DNA of 64,000 nt from Nemertoderma westbladi. Its lineage: Eukaryota; Xenacoelomorpha; Nemertodermatida; Nemertodermatidae. The notes under the pieces are model-generated. The model did no database searches. It had not been told where the DNA came from and saw only the letters and a program-made list of their open reading frames with translations. This document shows, piece after piece, positions 55,810-64,000 of this stretch (position 1 is its first letter; each line of letters opens with the position of its first letter). The position numbers and the translations under genes were made by a program. The stretch covers positions 1-64,000 of the forward strand of contig JAUCBJ010008661.1 of assembly GCA_032718475.1 (NCBI GenBank). Direction: 5' to 3'.

Positions 55810-58800
55810 ATGTCTGACACCCAGCAAAACCTGTCAGACAGTCTGATCGATACAACCATCTGTGACACAGATAGGAGTGTGGAGCGATTAAGAAAGGAGT
55901 TCAGCTCACCTCCTACTGCAAGAAAGGTCATCCCTCCAGTAGTATCAGACCCTAGGCTAATCCACCATAGGTCCATCATAGGCACTCGGGCACAGGTCAA
56001 ACGGAACCAAGAGGCAGCTGTCCTATCGCAGCAACATCTTGGTCAAGAACCTACTTCCCAGCGACCCGATAGCTCCAGTAGTTCGGATACTGTAGAGCTG
56101 ACCCCCGAACGCGGAGTGCAGATGGCTGCTACAGTCTACTCGGACCCCCTTCTTACCCTTCCTGCTGCAGTGCTAACTACTATATTCATTGCGGTGGAGG
56201 AACATCAAGCAGACTGGGCGAGAAATAAGCGAGCGACCCAAGATAATTATGCGGGATACGCCAGGGAAGAATTGATGTCTATTGTCGAGTCACAATGGAA
56301 CTTTCCCGGACTCGGACTCCCGTTGGATCTGTCCGAGGCTACTTGGGAAGATTTACACAGGATGGGAGTGGCTAAAGATACAATGGATCCAGCTGTTTGG
56401 AAGAGGTCGGCAGCAGGATATGTGCAGGGATTCTTCGGCTCCTTGGAGCGATTGGAAGAACAACTGTTTCGACAACCTCAAGGACCTCAAGAGCAGGAAG
56501 AGCTGCTATACCAAGTACGCGAAAGAACCCTACGCATTAGACTAATCCTCTCAGCCTTTGAGGAAACTTCCAAAAGAAGACAGGACACGTCGCTGCAGGT
56601 TGCTGTCAAAACTTGGTTACATCGGGTAGGTCTCAAAGTACAGGAAACGGCCCAGTGGAAATCCCAGCTGGCTGAGAGATCAACCTATGAAGAACAAACT
56701 GATGTCACCCTTTCTCAAGCGGAAAGCGAAGAGACCGCCGAGAAACCGCGAACTAGAGACGCTATCGACATTTATTTGTCCGACTATCAGCGATTCCTAG
56801 GAGACGAAGAGTTGAGGAGACGGCTGTCTGGACTTTCCCCTAATAGTGAAGGAACCAAGCTTGTGTTGGATTCAATCGATGCCGAAATGTTAGCTGCAAA
56901 CCAAGCGGAATGTGATGAAAAACTCCGCCTCACTAGAGTCCGAGAAGAACAAGTAAAGAAAGAATGGATAGAGAAAAGAAAGGTGGCAGCAGCAGCGGCG
57001 GCAGAAGCAGAAGCCGAAAGAAAGGCGGCAGAAGCAGAAGCCGAAAGAAAGTCGGCAAAAGCAGAAGCCGAAAGAAAGGCGGCAGAAGCAGAAGCCGAAA
57101 GAAAGGCGGCAGAAGCAGAAGCAGAAAGAAAAGCAGCAGTGGCAGAAGCAGAACGGAGAGCTTCTGAGGAGACTATCCAACTGGAGTTGGAAAATCTGCA
57201 AGAGACGCAAGACAGTATAAATAAACAGTTTACTGCTAATCAAATGCAGATGATGAGAAAATCTACTCCCAAGCGCCAGGGATACACATCCTCGGAGGAA
57301 GGCGAGACCACCGATCCTGAAGGCGGAGGAAATAGATCTCATCTAAGTAGGCGTAGAAAAATATCTTACCGTTGCAAATTGCCTGATTTGCCCCCAGCTG
57401 TTAGAAGACAGCTAGCTAGCACAGACTTGAGTAGTATAGAACCTACAGCCCAAAGTATTAAGGTCAAAAGACTCCCTACAATAGTTGATGAGCCTGAAAT
57501 AATTAGGCCTGTCGTTCCCAAGGTCACTTCTGTGTTAGAGACCCCTGTACTTCCAGAGCTTAACTCTAAATTCCCTTTACATAGTACTACACTGCCTGTA
57601 CCCGGTAGAACAGTCCAAGGGAATATCCCTGTCCAGATAGCAGAGAGAGAAATCAAAGATTTGTCTCCCGTCATCCCGCGTCAGCCCGCTACTATGTTGG
57701 CGACTCCCGCTTCGGCGGTTGAGTGGGTAGAAGAGGGACGGCGGGGGATGAATCTCCTGCTAGGACAGATGCAGGAGACTGTCCACCAACTTAAGGGAAC
57801 AGTGAGGGAAGGTAGAGCAGAGTTGCAAGAAGTGCAGCAAAGTATCGCACTAGAACGCGACAAATTAGTCAATATCCAAAGGGGCATACCAATACCCCCT
57901 GTAACATTGTGTCAACCTGTTAGGTCTGAAGTATTACATGCGCAAGGTGTGGAGCCTACAAGCATCTATACTGCTAGTGAAGTAAAAACTCCTATAGCAA
58001 ACCCTATTAAGGGTGATTATAGACCTGTTATTAATGATATTCCCTATAGACCTGATAATGATCCGAGAAATTTATATACCGATAATTCAATATTAAATAA
58101 CACGATGGCCCAAGAAAGCTTTACGCGTCAGATGGCTAGAACAGAAGCCCGCCAAGCGGTCAAAGTGGGAGAGATCGTCAAATTCAATGGAGATGAGATG
58201 AAATGGTTACCTTTCAACGAATATTACAAAGATAGCATACAGAACTCTGTACTATCTAACGGAGAGAAACTTAGATTCCTCATCAAGTGCTTGGAAGGAC
58301 CTCCCAAGTTAAAGTTTATTGGACATCCAGATGGATTAAGACAAGTTTGGGATACATTAAACATCAGGTATGGTAACAAGGATAACATAGCTAAGTATTT
58401 GTATGCAAAATTAGTAGCCCCCCGACACTTCCTTAGTAGCGGGATTATAGAGTTTTCCGATGAAATTCAAGAGATCTGTAGACAACTGGACTGGTTAGGT
58501 AAGTCGCATGAATATCAGAGTTCCATGGTTATTGGAGCCGTAGTCTCTACTTTACCAAAGGGTGGAGTATGTACACGCTGGGACAAGAAAGTGTTGTACA
58601 TGAATGAACAACAACGACGAAGTCCTACCATGGCTGATCTCATGTCTTTCTTAGATGGTGAAGTAAAACTACAACTCATCAAGCAGTCCAGAGAGAAAAC
58701 ATCGGAAAATAAGGTAAGTGAGAAACCCACTTCTAGGAGAAGAGTAACCCCGGTGTGTTACACTGACGACGGCGAAAGCCAAGCTTCCCAAGAAGAGGAC

Positions 58801-61800
58801 AGCGGGAAAGACACAGACCGATCTTACTATGTTGACAAAACCTCAAAGGACGTAAGTAAATACAAGGCTCGAAACAACGATAGGAGAGAACAGGTTGCCA
58901 AGACCCCTCCTCAGTCTCCTAACAGAATGCACCGAAGAAAACCCGAAGAAAAAACGAGAGTGCATCAAGTTACCCAAGGTAAGGTGAGTAACATAAAACC
59001 TAACTGTGCGCTGTGCGACGGGACCCACCGTTTGAGTGCGTGTGCTGAATTTCTAAAGAAATCCCTTGTAGACAGACGTACAGTCGTGTGGGACAAGCGG
59101 TTATGCTATAATTGCCTCAGACCAGGACATCAACGGCGAACCTGTTACTCCGACATAAAGTGTGCAAAGTGTGGCGCGAAACATCACATCTTGTTACACA
59201 GTGAGTTCGAACGAGACAGACAGAGTCAGGTAAGTGAGCCCAAACTACATGTCCAATTTAGTGACGTAAACGACACTGATCAAGAGTCTGAGATGGAAGG
59301 ATTCTATACTGACGAATTCTCCGACGCCAATGAATCCTGTTATCTAATAAATACCGCAGTGTATCGAGCACTTACTTACGAAAAGGACATCAACGATGAG
59401 TTTCCCCCAACTACTTTCGCCAAACAACCCTCTTGGAAAGCTCCAGCTTCCAACGTAGGAATCAGAGAATTTCCTGTAGTTCAGGTAAGAGTTCACGGTC
59501 TTAACAAAAGCTACATAGTGAACGCCCTCCTTGACTCCGGCAGCACAGGAACATTCATCGATCAAGAACTAGCCGAAGATATCTTTGCTGGACAACCCAA
59601 GTTCCGGACAAAATTGAATATGTCAGGAATTATGCAGGTTTGGAAATCTACCCTAACGGCAGATTACTATGTAGGTGTGTTGTCCACCCCCCAGGATAAG
59701 TTAGGAACACAAGGTATAAGGTCAGTAAAAATGGTGGCTATAAAGAACTTTGCTACTACTCAAGCAGACCTTTATAATTGGGACGAAGATGAGAGCATCC
59801 AACATCTTAAGATACCTCGATTCCAGACAGATTATCCTGGAGTGCAAATACTCATCGGCCAAAACGCGCACGAGGCGCTCGAAACATTAGAGAAACGGCC
59901 TGCTCAACCACAACCACTGCAAACCTATGCGGTAAGAACTAGAGTAGGTTGGTACTTTATTGGCCCTTCCCGTAGAACTCTCGAAGAGAGAATGCCACAC
60001 GAACAAATATATCAAGTACACGATTGGGAAGTGGAAAGCAGTGAGGTGGACGAACTAACTGAGGGAACACCATACTCCTCGGATAATGACGACATCTACC
60101 AACTCTTCGATGAAGAGAACACAATTGACCTACTAACAGAGAATCAAACTTGGAAAAACCAAGCGAACCTATGTCAACTGATTCGCCCAACGGAATCCAT
60201 TATTTATAATGACGAACTTAATGACGAGGTAGAGCGCTACAAAGCTAGAACTCGGGACGAACTCGCCGTACGATTCTTTACCCAAGAATTAGTAGAACCC
60301 AATTCATACGACAAAGCCCTGTCGATAGAAGAAGAAAGAGCCAAGCAAATCCAGGAAACAACCACACGTTTTTTAAAAGATCAAGGTAGATATGAAATCG
60401 GACTACCCTTCCGAAAACGGGAACCTAGATTTATAAATAACAGACCCTTGGCTGAGAAAAGAATCAATCAATTACATCGACGCCTTACAGCTAATGCTTC
60501 AGCGAAAGAAATGTACCAAACTCAGCTGAAGAAATTTATAACAAAGGGATACGCGGAGCGAGTACCAGAAGGAACACCAGTGACTGAGAGAACGTATTAC
60601 TTAACACATCATTACGTTCCCAAACCCGGTAAGCCCCATGAAGTACGAGTCGTATTCGATGGCTCTGCTCTATATATGGGCCAATCCCTTAATTCCGAGT
60701 TGTTACCAGGACCCAATTTACTCCAATCTTTGTTGGGAATACTTTTGAGATTAAGACAATATTCCATCGCGTTCGCTTCCGATATCGAAGGAATGTTCTT
60801 ACAAGTCAAGGCGCTGGAGAGAGATAGAGACAGCCTGAGATTTCTGTGGTGGCCTGAAGGAGACCTCAACCAGAAACCGGTGGAGTACTGGATGACCATC
60901 CAGGCTTTTGGGATCATATCTAGCCCTTCCAACGCCTGCTCCGTGGTGCGAACCACTGCGAATGACAACCGAGACTCCTTCTCCAAAGAAGTGATAGACA
61001 ACATAAAACGCAATATATACATGGACGACAATTTAAGGTCCCTTCCATCAGTAGAAGAAGCCATAGCTGTCGCGAAAGGAACGGTAGAGTGTTTGAAAAG
61101 AGGTGGATTTCGACTGACGAAATTCACTAGTAACTCCCGTGAGTTTCTGGAAGCCATACCGGTAGAGGATCGCGGAGCGAAAGACCTAGACTTAATAAAG
61201 GACGATCTTCCTGAAACCAAGACGCTAGGCTTGAAGTGGGACACTGAAAGAGACATCCTGTTTTTTCAGTTAAAACAGAGAGATAATCCAGTCCGGACCA
61301 AACGGATTTGTTTAAGTATCCTGAGCACTTATTTCGACCCATTGGGATTTATTAGCCCAGTTATATTGATTGCTCGGAGTTTAGTACAACAGATGTGGCT
61401 TGAAAACCACTCATGGGATGATCCGCTTAAGGGAGAACTGTTGAAGAAATGGATGAAATGGGAAGATTCTCTACCTGCCATCGAGAACTTTATAATTTCC
61501 CGTGCATATTTTGGACATGTTCTTCCGACGTATTCCTATCAACTCCATGTGTTTGGAGACGCCAGCGACATGGGAATAGGTATAGTAGCATATCTGCGAG
61601 TCGAAACTCCGGATGGGATCAAAGTCGCCTTGGTTACCTCTAAGGCACTGATTAACAACAAGTTAAAGGTTCCTCGAGCGGAGTTAAAAGCGGCTTTATA
61701 CGCTACAGCCATCGGCCGGAACGTAACGGAACAAATCGATTACCCACTGGAGAAAACGGTTTATTGGACCGACGCTTTACTCGTGTTGGAATATCTAACC

Positions 61801-62436
61801 AATGAAGTCTGTCAGTTCAGCGTTTTTGTTACTAACAGGGTAGCTATTATTCTTAGTCGCACAAAGATAGATCAATGGAGACACTGCCCTGGTAAGATTA
61901 ATCCAGCCGATATCGCCTCCAGGGGAGCAACTCCACAGGAACTGATAGATACTCCAGATTGGTTGGGTGGACCCGACTTCCTGAGCAAGGAAGAGGACGA
62001 ATGGCCTCCTCACCTTACTACGGCGGAAATTAGACAAGCCAAGGGAGCGGAGACCGTCAAACCTAAAACCCGGGCGAGTAAATCGAAGTTATTTAAACCG
62101 ACTATCGATCTATCTGTATTACATGTTTCCGAAAACGATGATTTGGATCCACAATCCCTCGCTATAAATAAGTCTGTTGCGGAAATTCGAGATAGAGATT
62201 GGAAATCTGGAATACCAGACGTCTCGCAAGGAATCTCACCCCTGCTGCAGAGAGCGATGCATCACTACAGTTCCTGGAATCGGCTCTGTAAAGCCGTCAC
62301 ATATTTAAAGAGATGCTTTCATCATCAATACTCCAGGGCGAAGACCACTAGTGATAACGCTCCATTGACATCTGCACAAGTTCATGTTATTAAAAACTTA
62401 CCTAAATATAAGGTGTCTGACAGTTTTCTAAAGTGA
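55810..62436 (+). CDS. BEL/Pao Gag-Pol (gag, protease, RT, RNase H)
   Basis: A single 2,208-codon frame. Residues ~390-455 are an Ala/Glu/Lys/Arg coiled coil encoded by ~27-bp repeats. A capsid-type domain starts near 780 (VKFNGDEMKWLPFNEYY). Three zinc knuckles: C1066-C1078, C1099-C1112 (CYNCLRPGHQRRTC) and C1118 onward. Protease DSG is at 1242-1244. RT has D1658 (SDIEGMF) and YMDD at 1737-1740. The Pao-type block LSTYFDPLGFISP follows. RNase H has D1917, E1958, D1988 and D2034. All catalytic residues are present and there is no internal stop, so the copy is young. The frame ends just before the integrase. The start is the first ATG of the frame (CTAAACATGTCT context). Confidence 0.95.
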   Translation: MSDTQQNLSDSLIDTTICDTDRSVERLRKEFSSPPTARKVIPPVVSDPRLIHHRSIIGTRAQVKRNQEAAVLSQQHLGQEPTSQRPDSSSSSDTVELTPERGVQMAATVYSDPLLTLPAAVLTTIFIAVEEHQADWARNKRATQDNYAGYAREELMSIVESQWNFPGLGLPLDLSEATWEDLHRMGVAKDTMDPAVWKRSAAGYVQGFFGSLERLEEQLFRQPQGPQEQEELLYQVRERTLRIRLILSAFEETSKRRQDTSLQVAVKTWLHRVGLKVQETAQWKSQLAERSTYEEQTDVTLSQAESEETAEKPRTRDAIDIYLSDYQRFLGDEELRRRLSGLSPNSEGTKLVLDSIDAEMLAANQAECDEKLRLTRVREEQVKKEWIEKRKVAAAAAAEAEAERKAAEAEAERKSAKAEAERKAAEAEAERKAAEAEAERKAAVAEAERRASEETIQLELENLQETQDSINKQFTANQMQMMRKSTPKRQGYTSSEEGETTDPEGGGNRSHLSRRRKISYRCKLPDLPPAVRRQLASTDLSSIEPTAQSIKVKRLPTIVDEPEIIRPVVPKVTSVLETPVLPELNSKFPLHSTTLPVPGRTVQGNIPVQIAEREIKDLSPVIPRQPATMLATPASAVEWVEEGRRGMNLLLGQMQETVHQLKGTVREGRAELQEVQQSIALERDKLVNIQRGIPIPPVTLCQPVRSEVLHAQGVEPTSIYTASEVKTPIANPIKGDYRPVINDIPYRPDNDPRNLYTDNSILNNTMAQESFTRQMARTEARQAVKVGEIVKFNGDEMKWLPFNEYYKDSIQNSVLSNGEKLRFLIKCLEGPPKLKFIGHPDGLRQVWDTLNIRYGNKDNIAKYLYAKLVAPRHFLSSGIIEFSDEIQEICRQLDWLGKSHEYQSSMVIGAVVSTLPKGGVCTRWDKKVLYMNEQQRRSPTMADLMSFLDGEVKLQLIKQSREKTSENKVSEKPTSRRRVTPVCYTDDGESQASQEEDSGKDTDRSYYVDKTSKDVSKYKARNNDRREQVAKTPPQSPNRMHRRKPEEKTRVHQVTQGKVSNIKPNCALCDGTHRLSACAEFLKKSLVDRRTVVWDKRLCYNCLRPGHQRRTCYSDIKCAKCGAKHHILLHSEFERDRQSQVSEPKLHVQFSDVNDTDQESEMEGFYTDEFSDANESCYLINTAVYRALTYEKDINDEFPPTTFAKQPSWKAPASNVGIREFPVVQVRVHGLNKSYIVNALLDSGSTGTFIDQELAEDIFAGQPKFRTKLNMSGIMQVWKSTLTADYYVGVLSTPQDKLGTQGIRSVKMVAIKNFATTQADLYNWDEDESIQHLKIPRFQTDYPGVQILIGQNAHEALETLEKRPAQPQPLQTYAVRTRVGWYFIGPSRRTLEERMPHEQIYQVHDWEVESSEVDELTEGTPYSSDNDDIYQLFDEENTIDLLTENQTWKNQANLCQLIRPTESIIYNDELNDEVERYKARTRDELAVRFFTQELVEPNSYDKALSIEEERAKQIQETTTRFLKDQGRYEIGLPFRKREPRFINNRPLAEKRINQLHRRLTANASAKEMYQTQLKKFITKGYAERVPEGTPVTERTYYLTHHYVPKPGKPHEVRVVFDGSALYMGQSLNSELLPGPNLLQSLLGILLRLRQYSIAFASDIEGMFLQVKALERDRDSLRFLWWPEGDLNQKPVEYWMTIQAFGIISSPSNACSVVRTTANDNRDSFSKEVIDNIKRNIYMDDNLRSLPSVEEAIAVAKGTVECLKRGGFRLTKFTSNSREFLEAIPVEDRGAKDLDLIKDDLPETKTLGLKWDTERDILFFQLKQRDNPVRTKRICLSILSTYFDPLGFISPVILIARSLVQQMWLENHSWDDPLKGELLKKWMKWEDSLPAIENFIISRAYFGHVLPTYSYQLHVFGDASDMGIGIVAYLRVETPDGIKVALVTSKALINNKLKVPRAELKAALYATAIGRNVTEQIDYPLEKTVYWTDALLVLEYLTNEVCQFSVFVTNRVAIILSRTKIDQWRHCPGKINPADIASRGATPQELIDTPDWLGGPDFLSKEEDEWPPHLTTAEIRQAKGAETVKPKTRASKSKLFKPTIDLSVLHVSENDDLDPQSLAINKSVAEIRDRDWKSGIPDVSQGISPLLQRAMHHYSSWNRLCKAVTYLKRCFHHQYSRAKTTSDNAPLTSAQVHVIKNLPKYKVSDSFLK
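57000..57145 (+). repeat. 27-bp in-frame minisatellite in gag
   Basis: About five copies of a 27-base unit (GCAGAAGCCGAAAGAAAGGC type). As a multiple of three it keeps the frame and makes the charged coiled coil. Confidence 0.9.
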
Positions 62437-63902
62437 AAATTAGTCACCAGGAGCATGAAGAGACTAATAAACAGATACTGAGACTCCTGCAATGCTATGA
62501 GGATTCCGAAAAGTATTTCCTGTTGTTGAGAAATCCGCAGATGCGCTTAAGGGATCGATTCTCTAGCACAATGATAGATGGGTTAATACGTGTTGTAGGA
62601 AGGCTAACCAATGCACCCTTATCCTTTGACACTAAATTCCCCATACTCATTAGAAATCTTGAAGTACAAATCAAGATGATTGTAGATGTTCACAGTAAGC
62701 TTTATCATGCTGGAAGAGAACGAGTTCTTAGCGAAATTCGAACTCGCTATTATTTTGATAAACCCCGTAGGGCTCTGAACCAAGTTCTTAGGAACTGCAT
62801 ACCCTGTAGGAAAGCATTCAGTAGGCCTTTAACACAGCGAGAGGCAGAATTACCTAGGGAACGAGTAAGCTTCTATGAACCACCTTTTACTAATACTGGT
62901 GTAGATTTATTTGGCCCTATTGAAGTATATCGTGCGAGGACTATAGTCAAGAGATGGTGTGTCATCTTCGTGTGCATGACTTGCAGAGCCATCCATCTCG
63001 ATATGGTGAACGATCTATCTACCAACAGTTTCGTCTTAAGTTTACGACGACAGATCGCTCGCTTCGGTACGAGTAATACCATGAGATCGGACAAGGGAAC
63101 GAACTTCATTGGTGCCAACAACGAAATACAGGCCTACGTAAAGGACTGGAACCAAAGACAGGTGGATGACCAGCTAAGGATAACAGCGTCTAGCTGGACC
63201 TTCAACGCCGCCGACGCCCCTTGGTGGGGAGAAAGTTGGGAGAGATTAATTAGAAGTGTTAAGACCGCATTTCACTTTATAGTGCCATGCCGTGCGTATC
63301 TCACCGACGAACTTTTGCGGACGTTAATGGAGGAAATAGCTGCCTATCTCAACGAGAGACCGCTTATGCCAGTCTCATCGAGTCCCGATTCCCTGGAAGC
63401 GCTAACACCTGCGCACTTCCTACTGAAGAAACCGGTAGCCATGCTCCCACGATCGGAGATTGCCGACGGAGACGAATACTGCCGTCGAACTTGGCAACTT
63501 ATGCAGTTGCTATCCCGTCGTTTCGCTGACCATTTCGAGAAACATTACCTGCCCACGCTACAACTTCGAACTAAGTGGTTTGCGCAGCAGGAAAACGTCA
63601 GCGCCGGAGATATGGTACTTATTGTAGATCCAGACCTCCCACGTAAACGGTGGCAGACTGGTCGTATCATCGAGACCCATATCTCGGAGGATGGTTTAGT
63701 GCGTTCAGTAGAACTCATCGTTATGCGGCGTAACTTCAAGAAGCCTGGCATAATCTTTGAGACGCAACAACTCAATCGCCCAGTTGGTCGTTTATGTTTA
63801 CTGGAAAGAGACAGAGAACTCTCTGGAAACTATGGAAGACAAGACACTCTTCCCACGACCACCTCCCTAATTCCTCAAACATCTAGGGACTCCCAAACCT
63901 GA
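62433..63902 (+). CDS. BEL/Pao integrase (with C-terminal domain)
   Basis: The frame is -1 relative to gag-pol and overlaps its stop as GTGA (62433-62436). There is no ATG at the start: the first codon shown is GTG. It therefore most likely derives from one long gag-pol frame broken by a one-base indel near 62420-62436, or is reached by frameshifting. Domains: H2C2 zinc finger (H87, H92, C122, C125), catalytic D158 (GVDLFGP), D220 (RSDKGTNF) and E270 (SWERLIRSVK), spacing D-61-D-49-E as usual for BEL integrases. The C-terminal domain (LRTKWFAQQENVSAGDMVLI, WQTGRIIETH) matches that in Pao elements. Stop at 63900-63902. Confidence 0.93.
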   Translation: MKISHQEHEETNKQILRLLQCYEDSEKYFLLLRNPQMRLRDRFSSTMIDGLIRVVGRLTNAPLSFDTKFPILIRNLEVQIKMIVDVHSKLYHAGRERVLSEIRTRYYFDKPRRALNQVLRNCIPCRKAFSRPLTQREAELPRERVSFYEPPFTNTGVDLFGPIEVYRARTIVKRWCVIFVCMTCRAIHLDMVNDLSTNSFVLSLRRQIARFGTSNTMRSDKGTNFIGANNEIQAYVKDWNQRQVDDQLRITASSWTFNAADAPWWGESWERLIRSVKTAFHFIVPCRAYLTDELLRTLMEEIAAYLNERPLMPVSSSPDSLEALTPAHFLLKKPVAMLPRSEIADGDEYCRRTWQLMQLLSRRFADHFEKHYLPTLQLRTKWFAQQENVSAGDMVLIVDPDLPRKRWQTGRIIETHISEDGLVRSVELIVMRRNFKKPGIIFETQQLNRPVGRLCLLERDRELSGNYGRQDTLPTTTSLIPQTSRDSQT

Positions 63903-64000
63903 TACGTCTGGAGTGGGTGTATGACTATGTTATTTATCTATTTTATTACATTTTATATGCGAACTTTATTATGTACTTTATTATAATCGTTTTTATTCAA
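63903..64000 (+). repeat. BEL/Pao 3' UTR and probable start of 3' LTR
   Basis: A purine-rich GGAGTGGG (63911-63918) is followed by TGTATGACTATG, a plausible polypurine tract and LTR start. The rest lies beyond the window. Confidence 0.45.

Noticed and set aside
55776-56000. Minus-strand frames inside the BEL/Pao ORFs
   Set aside because: They are short and antisense to well-supported coding sequence.
62420-62436. Programmed -1 frameshift signal
   Set aside because: No X XXY YYZ heptamer was found in the short overlap; a one-base indel is simpler.

Overview
This window is transposon- and satellite-dominated nuclear DNA of a eukaryote, most likely an invertebrate animal. The evidence is an APE-type LINE set, a Penelope-like element (PLE), a Mag-like Ty3/Gypsy element, a BEL/Pao element, a tRNA-derived SINE and about 18 kb of simple satellite. 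GGCCTA and ACCGGTA motifs are frequent in the unique DNA. I cannot name the species. No confident host gene was found; two small spliced-gene candidates are weak.

Layout. 1-5.6 kb: 5' part of a LINE endonuclease ORF running off the left edge, hAT-like transposon ends, a 1.8-kb segment bounded by perfect 62-bp inverted repeats, a small palindromic MITE-like repeat and a possible two-exon gene at 4.3-4.8 kb. 5.6-26.1 kb: a 33-bp satellite with 23- and 37-bp variants, split by one almost intact, 5'-truncated LINE (13.3-16.0 kb). The arrays contain large internal duplications with periods of about 1,383, 1,867 and 4,877 bp. 26.8-30.7 kb: a 34-bp satellite abutting a degenerate PLE (RT and GIY-YIG on the minus strand). 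Its 3' region holds 54 exact-length copies of a 17-bp repeat and a hammerhead-like motif.

31-43.5 kb is a nest of elements on the minus strand. LINE-A is split by a Mag-like Gypsy element with 69-bp LTRs, a 5-bp target duplication, a PBS and a polypurine tract. The Gypsy is itself split by a 5'-truncated RTE-like LINE. A 3.19-kb segment spanning the RTE/Gypsy/LINE-A junctions was then tandemly duplicated, and the second copy lost about 1 kb. 43.5-48.6 kb: a decayed minus-strand gag-like region, two further RTE-like insertions each about 207 bp long with 10-bp target duplications, and a second locus of the 34-bp satellite.

48.6-55.8 kb: mostly unique AT-rich DNA with a second hammerhead-like motif, a pair of ~0.9-kb inverted repeats 2.6 kb apart, a 288-bp tandem duplication and a ~120-bp tandem repeat. 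55.8-64 kb: a BEL/Pao element on the plus strand with a 2,208-codon gag-protease-RT-RNase H frame and an overlapping integrase frame, all catalytic motifs intact; the 3' LTR runs off the right edge. The elements do not form a pathway. Their nesting gives a relative history: LINE-A, then Gypsy, then RTE, then tandem duplication, then point decay.
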